From assembly GCF_015709525.1 (NCBI RefSeq), contig NZ_JADNRA010000031.1, positions 62,001-126,000 of the forward strand: a stretch of 64,000 bases of DNA, read 5' to 3'. Position 1 is the stretch's first letter, and each line of letters begins with the position of its first letter. The position numbers were made by a program, and so were the translations under genes. Shown here in pieces: positions 8,517 to 17,593 of this stretch. This stretch comes from Methylocystis sp. L43. GTDB taxonomy: Bacteria; Pseudomonadota; Alphaproteobacteria; Rhizobiales; Beijerinckiaceae. Below the pieces are notes generated by a model, which saw only the letters and a list, made by a program, of their open reading frames with translations, had not been told where the DNA came from and searched no databases.

Positions 8517-9785
8517 TTGAGCGTTGCATCGAGTGATTGCTTGCCCTGCGCCCAGCGTCCGCTTCTTGGCCGGCGCGTTGCGCTGATCCACCCGGCTTGG
8601 CACTCTTGCGGCACCTACCGCGTCGTCCTTGGCCAGATCGCCGCCTATCGCGCGCTGGGAGCGGAAGTTTTTCCGATCGCGATCAGTTCCGATCCAGGCT
8701 TCGTTCCGGGCCGGAACTGGATTTGGAAATCCTTCAGCCAGGCGACTCCGGAACTTAATGACGGCGTGCGCTATTATGGCGGCGCGCCGTTCCACGCGAT
8801 GCTCTCGCCCCGCTTTTTGCGTGACGTGCTGTGGCCCTATCTTCATGGCGATCAGGCGGTGGTTCGTCTCGGCATGGCGGAGCGCGCGCTGCTGTCGCCC
8901 GGGATCGAGGGCGCGACGTTCGATCTCGTTCACTGCAACCACTTTTTTCTGATGCCGATTGCGCGCCGTCTTGCGCGGGGCGTTGCGCCGATCATGCTCG
9001 ACACGCATGATCTGCAGGCGCGGCAGTTTGCGCTGATCAACGAAACAAAGCTCTGGCTTTCCCCGCGCGCCTCCTACGAATCGATGCTGGCGCAGGAACT
9101 TGAGGCGATGCGCGGCGCCGATCTGCTGCTGCATCTCAATGCGCAGGAGGCCGAAGACTTTCGCGCGCTGGTTCCAGAGAAGGCGCATGCGCTGCTCTAT
9201 CCTGCAACGCCTGAGGCGCCGACCGGTCCCGGCGGGCCGGACATCATTCTTGTCGCGAGCAACAACACCGCCAATGTCGAAAGCGTCATCTGGTTTCTGC
9301 GCGAAGTCGCGCCGAAAGCGCCGGGCGTCGTGGTGAAGATCGTCGGCAATGTCGACGCGGGGGTGCGTTCAAAGTCGCCGGAGCAATACGCCGCCTATAA
9401 GGACTGGTTTCTGGGCCGGGTCGAAGATCCCGGCGTCATCTACGCGAACGCCCGCCTCGCGCTGCTTCCGACGATCAGCGGCACTGGACTTTCGATCAAA
9501 ACGGTCGAAGCGCTGTCGAGCGGTCTGCCGTTGATAGCCACCACGCAGGCGATGCGCGGGATGGATGTGCAAGCGTCGCGCCTTTCTGGCGTCGTCATCG
9601 TCAACTCGGCTCAAGAATTCGCCGACGCGCTGACACGGGCGGTCGCCAGCACGCCTCTGGACGAATCTGCACGTCGCGCGAGCCCGGCGCGTCGGTATTA
9701 TGAGTCGCGGCTTTCGCTCGCGGCGTACAAGGCGAGCCTCGGCGTGCTCGCGGCCGCGCTGATCAGCGCTAGGTCAGGGGAGTAG
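8517..9785 (+). CDS. GT4-like glycosyltransferase, second of a tandem pair
   Basis: A 422-residue paralogue of the preceding gene. Shared blocks include HPAWHSCGTYRVVLGQIAAYRALGAEV, the RYYGGAPFHA segment, the DTHDLQARQF segment, IILVASNNTANVESVIWFL, and the donor-site region ARLALLPTISGTGLSIKTVEALSSGLPLIAT. The start is a TTG at 8517, decided by a strong GGAGG six bases upstream at 8506-8510. No ATG in frame precedes the conserved N-terminus. The level of similarity suggests an old tandem duplication. The two enzymes probably add different sugars to the same glycan, but that is inference. Confidence 0.75.
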   Translation: MSVASSDCLPCAQRPLLGRRVALIHPAWHSCGTYRVVLGQIAAYRALGAEVFPIAISSDPGFVPGRNWIWKSFSQATPELNDGVRYYGGAPFHAMLSPRFLRDVLWPYLHGDQAVVRLGMAERALLSPGIEGATFDLVHCNHFFLMPIARRLARGVAPIMLDTHDLQARQFALINETKLWLSPRASYESMLAQELEAMRGADLLLHLNAQEAEDFRALVPEKAHALLYPATPEAPTGPGGPDIILVASNNTANVESVIWFLREVAPKAPGVVVKIVGNVDAGVRSKSPEQYAAYKDWFLGRVEDPGVIYANARLALLPTISGTGLSIKTVEALSSGLPLIATTQAMRGMDVQASRLSGVVIVNSAQEFADALTRAVASTPLDESARRASPARRYYESRLSLAAYKASLGVLAAALISARSGE

Positions 9786-9953
9786 AGTCCGGGAAATCAG
9801 GACGTTGCTCGATGGTGTGTCCCATCGGCAACGGCGCCGGAAAAACGCCGTTACGACCCTTGGCGCTAATTACGTCTTAGGTTTGATGGTGATACTTTAG
9901 CATTCGAAACTGCCGTTCGTCCCAGGAGGACGAGCTTATTGGAGGCGCCTCGA

Positions 9954-10739
9954 ATGACTTTCAGAACTTTTATTTTCGGCGCCTTTGCGTCAGTCTTGGC
10001 GGTCAGCGCCGCTTCGGCGGCTGACCTTCCGAGCTACAAGGCTCCGCCGCCGCCTCCGCTTCCGCCGCCCTTCAGCTGGGAAGGCTTCCACATCGGCGTG
10101 AGCGGTTCGTATGCCGGCGGCGTCTCCAGCCAGTATTCGAACCTTTACGCGCTGCAACCCGGGTCCTTGCTAGTGTTTCCGACGTCGAATTCGATCGGCA
10201 CGAGCGGATACATGGTCGGCTATCAGAATGGTTATAACTGGGTGTTCGCCAATCGTATCGTGATCGGCTACGAAAGCGAGTACAACTACGCCAACGTTCG
10301 AGCGACGAATACGAGCGGCTATCTTCCCGGCGTCGGCGCCAGCAGCCGTCTGCAGTGGTTCGGCGCGGAGCGTTTACGCTTCGGCTACGCCTTCGGCCGG
10401 ATCCTCCCATACATCACCGGCGGCTTGGCCTATGGCAGGGTGAGTCCCTACGGCCAGCAATGGGCGAATGGATCGGTGTTCCCGTCCAGCCGGGCCGTAT
10501 GGCAGGCGGGTTTCGCCGTCGGCGCCGGCATCGAATACGCCGTTCTCGACAACTGGACCGTCAAGGCGGAGTATCTCTTCACCCGCATGAAGGGCGCGTC
10601 GGGCGCGAGCATCGGCTTCCCCCTCGCTTACCGCGTCACCACCGGCAACAACCTCGACACTCACATCGCGCGCATTGGCTTGAATTATCAGGTCAAGAGC
10701 TTCGGCGCGCTGATCGGCATGCCTGAACTCGGCCTCTGA
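9954..10739 (+). CDS. Outer-membrane beta-barrel protein (Omp25/31-like porin family)
   Basis: The 261-residue precursor has a typical Sec signal peptide ([21 protein letters not shown]), a short Pro-rich spacer ([17 protein letters not shown]), and then alternating amphipathic strands with aromatic girdles ([85 protein letters not shown]). This matches the eight-stranded surface-antigen barrels abundant in Hyphomicrobiales. I chose ATG 9954 with GGAGG at 9941-9945. A TTG at 9939 with AGGAGGA at 9924-9930 is an alternative. A strong intrinsic terminator follows directly, so it is probably monocistronic and highly expressed. Confidence 0.85.
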   Translation: MTFRTFIFGAFASVLAVSAASAADLPSYKAPPPPPLPPPFSWEGFHIGVSGSYAGGVSSQYSNLYALQPGSLLVFPTSNSIGTSGYMVGYQNGYNWVFANRIVIGYESEYNYANVRATNTSGYLPGVGASSRLQWFGAERLRFGYAFGRILPYITGGLAYGRVSPYGQQWANGSVFPSSRAVWQAGFAVGAGIEYAVLDNWTVKAEYLFTRMKGASGASIGFPLAYRVTTGNNLDTHIARIGLNYQVKSFGALIGMPELGL

Positions 10740-10761
10740 TCGACCGTCCTCCCCGACGTCG

Positions 10762-10795
10762 AAAAAAGCCCGGCCTTGCGGCCGGGCTTTTTTTG
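10762..10795 (+). terminator. Rho-independent terminator after the outer-membrane protein gene
   Basis: The 8-bp perfect stem GCCCGGCC (10768-10775) pairs with GGCCGGGC (10780-10787) around a TTGC loop. A6 precedes it and T7 follows it. The flanking A and T runs mean it could also work on the opposite strand. It separates the porin gene from hrcA. Confidence 0.93.
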
Positions 10796-10824
10796 TTGGC
10801 GCGCCGGTGCGATATTCTCATGGA

Positions 10825-11910
10825 ATGATCCGCAACGCCCCGCTTGCCCACCCTTCGGCTCTGAGCCTCGCGCAGCTCAGCGAGCGCTCCCGCGAAATCT
10901 TCAGGCACATCGTCGACAGCTATCTCGCCTCAGGCGATCCGGTCGGCTCGCGCAATCTCGCCCGGCTCCTGCCGATGACGCTGTCGCCCGCCTCGGTGCG
11001 CAACGTCATGCAGGATCTGGAGGAGCTCGGCCTCATCTATGCGCCGCATACAAGCGCCGGACGTCTTCCGACCGAGCTTGGCCTGCGCTTTTTCGTCGAT
11101 TCCATGCTGCAGATCGGCGATGTTGAGGAGAATGAGCGCGCGCGCATCGCCGCCGAAGTTGAAGCGGCTTCCAAAGATCATGATTTTCCCGGCGTCCTTG
11201 CGGAAGCGACAAGTCTGCTGTCGGGACTGACGCGCGTCGCCGGCGTCGTCGTCGCGTCCAAGGGCAATGTGCGGTTGAAGCAGATCGATTTCGTGCGGCT
11301 CGAGCCCGAGCGGGCTCTGGTCATTCTCGTCGCGGACGACGGATCGGTCGAAAACCGCGTGATCCCCGTCGCGCGCGATCTCCCGGCCTCGGCGCTTACG
11401 GAAGCGGCCAATTATCTGAATGCGCGCGTCTCCGGACGCACGATCGCCGAAGCCCGCGAAAACATCGAAGGCTCGCGCCGGGCCGCGCAAATGGAGCTCG
11501 ACGAACTCGCCGCGCGGATCGTCGAAGCTGGGCTGGCGACCTGGGCGGGCGCGATGGGCGAATCGCGGCAGCTGATCGTGCGCGGGCAGGCGCATCTTCT
11601 TGAGGACCTGACCGCCGCCGTCGACCTCGAACGCGTCCGGCTCCTGTTCGCGGATTTGGAAACGAAGACGGAGGTCATCGACCTGCTGGAGCGCGCGGAG
11701 CAGGGCGAAGGGGTCCGCATCTTCATCGGCTCGGAGAACAAGCTGTTCTCGCTGTCAGGCTCATCGATGATTGCTGCACCGCTGCGCGACAGCGAGCGCC
11801 GGATCATCGGCGCGCTCGGCGTCATCGGCCCGACCCGGATCAACTACGCTCGGATCGTGCCGATGGTCGACTATACGGCCAGGGTCGTGGCGCGCGTCAT
11901 CGGGGGGTAA
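10825..11910 (+). CDS. hrcA: Heat-inducible transcription repressor HrcA
   Basis: This 361-residue repressor of chaperone genes binds CIRCE operators. The N-terminal winged helix is clear ([32 protein letters not shown], then [39 protein letters not shown]). The GAF-like central region and the C-terminal [21 protein letters not shown]...[23 protein letters not shown] end are canonical. ATG 10825 is preferred over the in-frame GTG at 10807. I see no CIRCE inverted repeat upstream, so there is no visible autoregulation. grpE, which often follows hrcA, is absent here because priA converges on it. Confidence 0.95.
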   Translation: MIRNAPLAHPSALSLAQLSERSREIFRHIVDSYLASGDPVGSRNLARLLPMTLSPASVRNVMQDLEELGLIYAPHTSAGRLPTELGLRFFVDSMLQIGDVEENERARIAAEVEAASKDHDFPGVLAEATSLLSGLTRVAGVVVASKGNVRLKQIDFVRLEPERALVILVADDGSVENRVIPVARDLPASALTEAANYLNARVSGRTIAEARENIEGSRRAAQMELDELAARIVEAGLATWAGAMGESRQLIVRGQAHLLEDLTAAVDLERVRLLFADLETKTEVIDLLERAEQGEGVRIFIGSENKLFSLSGSSMIAAPLRDSERRIIGALGVIGPTRINYARIVPMVDYTARVVARVIGG

Positions 11911-11954
11911 AGCGTCGCGCCGGGTCCGTCTCTAATCGGCGAACAGCGATAGCT

Positions 11955-14198
11955 TTACGAGAAATTTTGCGGGTCGACGTCGATCTGAACGCGAACGCCG
12001 CCTCGCTCCTTCGGTCCGGCCGCGAGCATGTCGCGCAGAAAGGCCTGCATGTCGGCGCCGCGCGGTCCTTTGGCGAGCAAGCGGAATCGGTAACGGCCGC
12101 GGATGAGCGCGATCGGCGCCTCCGCCGGACCAAGCAGCGCGATTTCATTCTGCTCTGGCCAGGCGCCCGGCGCGGCGATTCTGTAACGCGGCGATGGCGG
12201 CAGTTCATGCGCGGCGCGCGCAAGGGCGCGCGCATGCGCTTCCGCCGTGGCGGCGTCCTTGGCGGAAACGATCATCGCGGCGAGACGGCCGAAGGGCGGC
12301 AGTCCCGCGCGCTCACGTATGGCGATCTCCTGTTCGTAGAACTTTTCCGCGTCTCCCGAGAGAAGCGCCGCGATCACCGGATGCGCCGGGTGAAACGTCT
12401 GGATCAGCGCGTGGCCGGGCCTGTCGCCGCGCCCGGCGCGCCCTGTGACCTGATTGAGCAGCTGAAATGTGCGCTCGGCGGCGCGCGGATCGCCGCTGCC
12501 CAAGCCCAGATCCGCGTCAATGACGCCGACAAGCGTCAGAAAGGGAAAATTGTGGCCTTTTGCGACGAGTTGCGTGCCGATGACGATATCAAAGGCGCCC
12601 TTGGCGATCTCCTCCAATTCGCGCCGCAGCCGGTCGGCGCCGCCAGGAAAATCCGATGAGAGCACGAGTATGCGCGCATCTGGAAAGAGCGTCGCCGCTT
12701 CTTCGGCGAGCCGCTCGACGCCCGGTCCGCAGGCGGCGAGCGAGTCCTCGGCGCCGCACTCCGGGCACAGGTTCGGACGGCGCTCGATATGGCCGCAATG
12801 ATGGCACATCAGCGCACGCCGAAAACGATGCTCGACGAGCCACGCGTCGCACTGTTCGCAGCGGAAGCGATGGCCGCATGTGCGGCAAACCGTTAGCGGC
12901 GCATAGCCACGCCGATTGAGAAAGAGCAGCGCCTGTTCGCGGCGCGCGATCGCTTCGCCGACCGCCAAAGCAAGCCGCGGCGCGATCCATCGGCCTCGCG
13001 GCGGGCCTTCTTTGCGCATGTCGATCGCTTCGAGCGTCGGCATTAACCGCGCGCGCGCCCGCGAATCGAGTCTTAGATAACCGTAGCGCCCGCGCATGGC
13101 GTTGACGCGGGTTTCGATGGAGGGCGTCGCCGAGGCGAGAATGATCGAGGCTTCCTCTATCCGCGCGCGCACGACCGCCATGTCGCGCGCGTGATAGCTC
13201 ACGCCGTCGTCTTGCTTGTAGGCGCCTTCATGCTCCTCATCGACGACGATCAGCCGCAGATCCGAAAAGGGCAGGAAGAGCGCCGAGCGCGCGCCGACGA
13301 CGACGCGAACCTCGCCCGTCGCGCAGCCGCGCCAGATGCGCGCGCGTTTGCGCGCTCCGACGCCGGAATGCCACTCGGCGGGCTTTTCGCCGAAACGGTC
13401 CGCGAAACGTTCAAGAAATTGAGTCGTGAGCGCGATTTCCGGCATCATGACGAGCGCCTGTCCGCCGGCCTTGAGCGCCTCGGCGATCGCTTCGAAATAG
13501 ACCTCGGTTTTGCCTGAACCGGTGACGCCTTCGAGCAGAAAGGGCTTGAACGCCCGCGGTGAAAGCGACGCCTTCAGCGCGTCGGCGGCGTTCTGCTGCG
13601 CGGGCTCCAGCGCCGGCGCGGCGAACAGAGGGTCGAGCGGCGGCGCGATCGGCTCCGGCGGCGCGGCGATGGCTTCCAGGGCGCCCTCGTCGACGAGCGC
13701 ATCGATCACGCCCGTCGAGCAGGCGGCGGCCTCGGCAAGCGCTTTCTTGGCGAAAGCGACGCCGCCTTCCGCGGCTTTGAGGACGCGGGCGCGCGTCGGC
13801 GTTAAACGTTCCGGGACATTGCCGCTCGCGCGATAAAGCGTCCGCGTCGCCTCGGGCCCCGCGTCTTCAGCCGCGCGCGTGGCCAGCCGCAGCGCCATGC
13901 CGCGCGGCGTCAGCGTGTAGCGCGCCAGCCAGTCGATGAAGCTGCGCAGCTTTTGCGAAAGCGGCGGCCGGTCGAGACGGGCGCTGACCGTCTTGAGATT
14001 CCCGCCCGGGCCGGAGTCGCCGTCGATCGACCAGACGACGCCATAAGCCTCCCGGCGTCCAAGCGGCGCCGTGACGCTGTCGCCGGGGGAAAGCTGCATG
14101 GCCGCGGGGGCGAGGTAGGAATAGGTCGAATCGACCGCGACGGGCGCCAAGATCTCGACGACTCGCGCTCTTTCTTCCTCGTCCGGCGCCGCGCTCAT
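11955..14198 (-). CDS. priA: Primosomal protein N' (replication-restart helicase PriA)
   Basis: A 747-residue 3'-to-5' helicase that reloads the replisome at stalled forks. The N-terminal DNA-binding domain is followed by Walker A GVTGSGKT (residues 224-231), DEEH (320-323), a SATPS motif near 357, and eight zinc-binding cysteines at residues 438, 441, 447, 450, 465, 468, 478 and 481, embedded in the helicase core as in all PriA proteins. Motif VI region GRAGRGDRPG is present. The length is normal. The gene is convergent to hrcA. Confidence 0.96.
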   Translation of the reverse strand: MSAAPDEEERARVVEILAPVAVDSTYSYLAPAAMQLSPGDSVTAPLGRREAYGVVWSIDGDSGPGGNLKTVSARLDRPPLSQKLRSFIDWLARYTLTPRGMALRLATRAAEDAGPEATRTLYRASGNVPERLTPTRARVLKAAEGGVAFAKKALAEAAACSTGVIDALVDEGALEAIAAPPEPIAPPLDPLFAAPALEPAQQNAADALKASLSPRAFKPFLLEGVTGSGKTEVYFEAIAEALKAGGQALVMMPEIALTTQFLERFADRFGEKPAEWHSGVGARKRARIWRGCATGEVRVVVGARSALFLPFSDLRLIVVDEEHEGAYKQDDGVSYHARDMAVVRARIEEASIILASATPSIETRVNAMRGRYGYLRLDSRARARLMPTLEAIDMRKEGPPRGRWIAPRLALAVGEAIARREQALLFLNRRGYAPLTVCRTCGHRFRCEQCDAWLVEHRFRRALMCHHCGHIERRPNLCPECGAEDSLAACGPGVERLAEEAATLFPDARILVLSSDFPGGADRLRRELEEIAKGAFDIVIGTQLVAKGHNFPFLTLVGVIDADLGLGSGDPRAAERTFQLLNQVTGRAGRGDRPGHALIQTFHPAHPVIAALLSGDAEKFYEQEIAIRERAGLPPFGRLAAMIVSAKDAATAEAHARALARAAHELPPSPRYRIAAPGAWPEQNEIALLGPAEAPIALIRGRYRFRLLAKGPRGADMQAFLRDMLAAGPKERGGVRVQIDVDPQNFS

Positions 14199-14298
14199 GC
14201 CGACGGCTTAATCCATTTCTGGTCCTCAGCAAAAAATTTCTGGAACGAAGCGGCGTGCGAAGGGGTTCGAATATCTCAACGCCTCCACGGAGCCTTCG

Positions 14299-14790
14299 AT
14301 GGATAAGTTGTCGCGCATTGGTCTCTCAGCGCTTGTGACGGGAAGCGTCGCCAGCGTCATCTCCACCGCAGCCCTCGCGGCGCTCGCGACGCTCGAAGGC
14401 AGGGGCGCGCTCGAGCCCACCAACGCCACCAGCCACTGGCTTTGGGGGCGCAAATCGCGCGGCCGGCGCGACGTCGACGCGGCCTACACCGGCGTGGGCT
14501 ATGCGACGCATCACGCATCGGCGGTCTTCTGGGCCTTGCCCTTCGAGGCCTGGCTCGCGATGCAGCCGCCGCGCTCAACGTTCGAACTGATCGGCGATGC
14601 GGCGATGATGTCGGGAATCGCCGCCACCGTCGATTATGGCGTCGCGCCCAAGCGAATCACGCCCGGCTGGGAGTTCGCCTTGTCGGACCGCTCGATGATC
14701 GCGGCCTTTGCCGCCTTGGCGGTCGGTCTGGCGTGCGGCGCGGCGGCGTCTCGCGCGCTTCTGGGCGGAGAAGAGCTAGAACTAAGGTAA
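14299..14790 (+). CDS. Small integral membrane protein of unknown function
   Basis: A 163-residue protein I do not recognise. It has hydrophobic segments at about residues 8-33, 70-90, 95-118 and 135-157, consistent with four membrane helices, and a conserved-looking basic loop (HWLWGRKSRGRRDVDAAYTGVGYATHH). The gene lies between priA (divergent) and the NADH dehydrogenase gene (convergent) with no operon partner. Codon use matches its neighbours, so I take it as a real gene. Function cannot be inferred. Confidence 0.65.
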   Translation: MDKLSRIGLSALVTGSVASVISTAALAALATLEGRGALEPTNATSHWLWGRKSRGRRDVDAAYTGVGYATHHASAVFWALPFEAWLAMQPPRSTFELIGDAAMMSGIAATVDYGVAPKRITPGWEFALSDRSMIAAFAALAVGLACGAAASRALLGGEELELR

Positions 14791-14815
14791 CGACCGGCCA
14801 ACGGCGGGCGCCGGC

Positions 14816-16072
14816 TTAGCGCGTAATCAGTCGCGAGCCGCGATTGCTGGTCAGATAAGTCGCGATCCAGCTGATCGCGACCAAGATGCGGCTGCGCAAG
14901 TTCACCAGAAAATAAATGTGCACCACGCTCCAGAAGAGCCAACCCGGAAAGCCGGTCAACTCCAGTCGGCCGAGTTTGACAATCGCCGAGTTGCGGCCGA
15001 TCGTCGCCAAATTGCCGTAGTCCCAATAGCGGAAGGGTTTGCGTGGAGAGCGGCCCTTCAGACGGAGTCGGATGGCGCGTCCCACGTATTTGCCCATCTG
15101 CTTGGCGGAAGCGGCGAGCGCCGGAACGGGCGTCCCGTCGGAACGCGTCAGAAGGGCGAGATCTCCAATGACGTAGACATCGGGAAGGCCGGGAACCGTC
15201 AGGTCTACGCTCACCGGAATGCGTCCCGTGCGATCGCCTTCGACGCCCAGCCAATTCGCCGCGGGCGACGCCCGCACGCCAGCCGCCCAGAGAATCACGC
15301 CGGCGGGAATCTCATTTTCTCCAGCGACGAGTCGGTCCTCGAAGATCTGGTCGACGGGCATGTCCGTGCGCACGTCGACGCCCTTTGCTTCGAGCGAATC
15401 GCGCGCGTAGTCCGAAAGCCGCTCGGGAAAGCTTGCAAGAATGCGGGGCCCCGCCTCGAGCAAAATGATGCGCGCCTTTCGTGGATCGGCGCGGCGAAAC
15501 TCCGGCGGAAGCGTTCGCCGGGCGAGTTCGGAAATCGCGCCGGCGAGTTCGACTCCCGTCGGACCACCCCCGACAATGATGATGGTGAGCAGTCTCTCGC
15601 GCTCGACGGGATCGACGCTGACCTCTGCGCGTTCGAATGCGAGAAGCAGCCGGCGCCGGATGAGGGTCGCGTCTGAGATGGATTTCAGCCCCGGAGCCAA
15701 ACTCGCCCAGTTGTGACCGAAGTAGGAGTGGGTCGCCCCTGTCGCGACGACGAGGAAGTCATAGCCGATCTCGCATTTGTCGGTCTTCACGACTTTTCGG
15801 GCGGCGTCGACGCTCTCAACCGTGAGCATCAGGACGGTCACATCCTTCTGGCGCCGCACGATGTGACGTATCGGCCAAGCGACGTCTGGCGACGCAAGCG
15901 CCGCCGTCGCGACCTGATAGAGCAGGGGCTGAAAGCAATGATGATTGTTGCTGTCGAGGATGAAGATGCGCGCTCCGGCGCCATCAAGCGCCTGCGCAGC
16001 CGCAATCCCGGCGAAGCCGCCGCCGACGATGACGACGCGAGGTTTGCGTTCGGCGGCGCTGCTGTGCTGCAT
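14816..16072 (-). CDS. ndh: Type II NADH dehydrogenase-like FAD/NAD(P) oxidoreductase
   Basis: A 418-residue membrane-associated flavoprotein that would pass electrons from NADH to quinone without pumping protons. It has two Rossmann motifs: VVIVGGGFAGIAAAQAL near the N-terminus for FAD and IIIVGGGPTGVELAGAISEL mid-protein for NADH. FQPLLYQVATAALASPDVAWPIR is the quinone/FAD-contact region typical of NDH-2. The second FAD segment (LPDVYVIGDLALL) and a hydrophobic C-terminal region (LFWSVVHIYFLVNLRSRILVAISWI) for membrane attachment are also present. The family is certain. Quinone specificity is not visible. Confidence 0.87.
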   Translation of the reverse strand: MQHSSAAERKPRVVIVGGGFAGIAAAQALDGAGARIFILDSNNHHCFQPLLYQVATAALASPDVAWPIRHIVRRQKDVTVLMLTVESVDAARKVVKTDKCEIGYDFLVVATGATHSYFGHNWASLAPGLKSISDATLIRRRLLLAFERAEVSVDPVERERLLTIIIVGGGPTGVELAGAISELARRTLPPEFRRADPRKARIILLEAGPRILASFPERLSDYARDSLEAKGVDVRTDMPVDQIFEDRLVAGENEIPAGVILWAAGVRASPAANWLGVEGDRTGRIPVSVDLTVPGLPDVYVIGDLALLTRSDGTPVPALAASAKQMGKYVGRAIRLRLKGRSPRKPFRYWDYGNLATIGRNSAIVKLGRLELTGFPGWLFWSVVHIYFLVNLRSRILVAISWIATYLTSNRGSRLITR

Positions 16073-16281
16073 GATGAACCATCCTTGGCGGGCGAGTCGT
16101 CAATTGGGCACGCCCGCCCAGCGCGACTCAGGATTTAAGCCGCCAAAGGCGCCAAGGTTCCAGCCTCCCCGACGCCGTCTCGCCGACATCCGAGACAAAG
16201 CAACAAACTCAGACAGTGCAGGGTGTGAGGCTTGCGCGGTCCCTAGCCGGAAATGTAAAAATAATCAGCGGTATGGATCGA

Positions 16282-16335
16282 GAAGCGTACGCTTCAGCTT
16301 GGGAGAGCCGCGACGCGCAGCATGCGCATCGCGGC
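16282..16335 (-). terminator. Palindrome and hairpin downstream of the SmbP-like gene
   Basis: A perfect 14-bp palindrome lies at 16282-16295. Next to it is a hairpin with arms GCCGCGA (16307-16313) and TCGCGGC (16329-16335), extended inward by GCGC/GCGC (16315-16318, 16324-16327). It ends nine bases after the stop of the minus-strand gene. It has no T-run, so it may be a Rho-assisted terminator, a 3' stability element, or something else. Confidence 0.4.
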
Positions 16336-16343
16336 CCATCGCA

Positions 16344-16706
16344 TTATTGATTTGCCGCCTTCAAATGAATGAGCGCGGTTTCGGCATGACGGACGCCCTT
16401 GTCAATCCGGCTGGCGTGGTGGGTGCGCTTTGCCGTCTTGAGCGCCTGACTGAGATGTTTCATCGCCGTCTTGATGTGGCCCTTGGGATCTTCCCCGCTG
16501 GCCGCCTTGGCGTGATCCCAGGCGTTATGCGCATGCTCGGCGAAGGAGGAGGCATTATGCTGCTTGCCTTCCTTGATCGCCTCATTGGTCTCCTCGATCG
16601 CCTGAGTCAGATGCTCGCTATCGCTTCGCGCCAACGCCATATGCGGCGTCACGAGAAAAGCAGTCGCGACGGCTAAAGCGGCGAAAATCGAACGACGTGA
16701 CAGCAT
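16344..16706 (-). CDS. SmbP-like small metal-binding protein, periplasmic
   Basis: The 120-residue precursor has a Sec signal peptide (RRSIFAALAVATAFLVTPHMALA). The mature part is predicted all-helical with histidines spaced on helix faces (SEHLTQAIEE, EHAHNAWDHAK, GHIKTAMKHLSQAL, THHASR, RHAETALIHLK), about eleven His in roughly 93 residues and no Cys. This matches the small metal-binding protein SmbP described from ammonia oxidisers, a periplasmic protein that binds several copper or other divalent ions. A GGGAG ribosome-binding site lies eight bases before the ATG. Metal identity is inferred. If the host is a methanotroph, copper handling would fit. Confidence 0.72.
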   Translation of the reverse strand: MLSRRSIFAALAVATAFLVTPHMALARSDSEHLTQAIEETNEAIKEGKQHNASSFAEHAHNAWDHAKAASGEDPKGHIKTAMKHLSQALKTAKRTHHASRIDKGVRHAETALIHLKAANQ

Positions 16707-16867
16707 TAATATTCTCCCTTATCGCATTTCTCTTGGTCTCGGCTCGGCGTCTCTCAGCATTAGCCAAGGCGAAGAACCAATATAAGAGATGGCGATTATT
16801 GCTTAGCTATCCAAGGCGACGTTTTGCCGCCGTTCTTGCATTCCGTCGCGAGGGCGCCTATCCCTCA

Positions 16868-17252
<385 letters not shown>

Positions 17253-17593
17253 TAAATCAGGGGTATCTCGTAGAGGAGATAAGCGGTCGAGATAGCTTTC
17301 GCGAAAAAGCGGCGTCGGCCGGGTCGGAAAGCTTTGCTTCATTCTTTTTGCGCGGCCTTGAGGCCGCCAAATTCGCACCACCGTAAACGCTCCCTTAACG
17401 ATAAAAAAGCCTAATAAGGCCGGTTGCCGATCGGCGCGTGGCGACCAGCCTGCTTCCGACGCCTCGCGGTACCATGTCGATCCAGACCGCCCAGCCGCAA
17501 TTGAGTCGTCTCGACGAGCCAGCGCTCCTCGGGCGCACAGGATCGCGCCGCCGACCCTCTCTCGTCGCGCGCCGCCTGGTGAGGAGCATGATA
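17253..17593. other. Gap between rnpB and rsmH without a convincing gene
   Basis: The 341 bases are too short for mraZ, which often precedes rsmH, and no MraZ-like reading frame is seen. The rsmH frame stays open back to 17438, but that extension is Arg/Ser-rich and unlike the family. A small AT-rich stretch at 17385-17420 may hold the dcw promoter, but I could not assign -35/-10 boxes with confidence. Confidence 0.5.

Noticed and set aside
10741-10824. Possible CIRCE operator upstream of hrcA
   Set aside because: No TTAGCACTC-N9-GAGTGCTAA-like repeat is present. The inverted repeat there is the porin terminator.
17403-17421. A-run plus GCCTAATAAGGC hairpin, which would be a minus-strand terminator
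   Set aside because: The stem is only four base pairs with an AATA loop and no minus-strand gene ends here.
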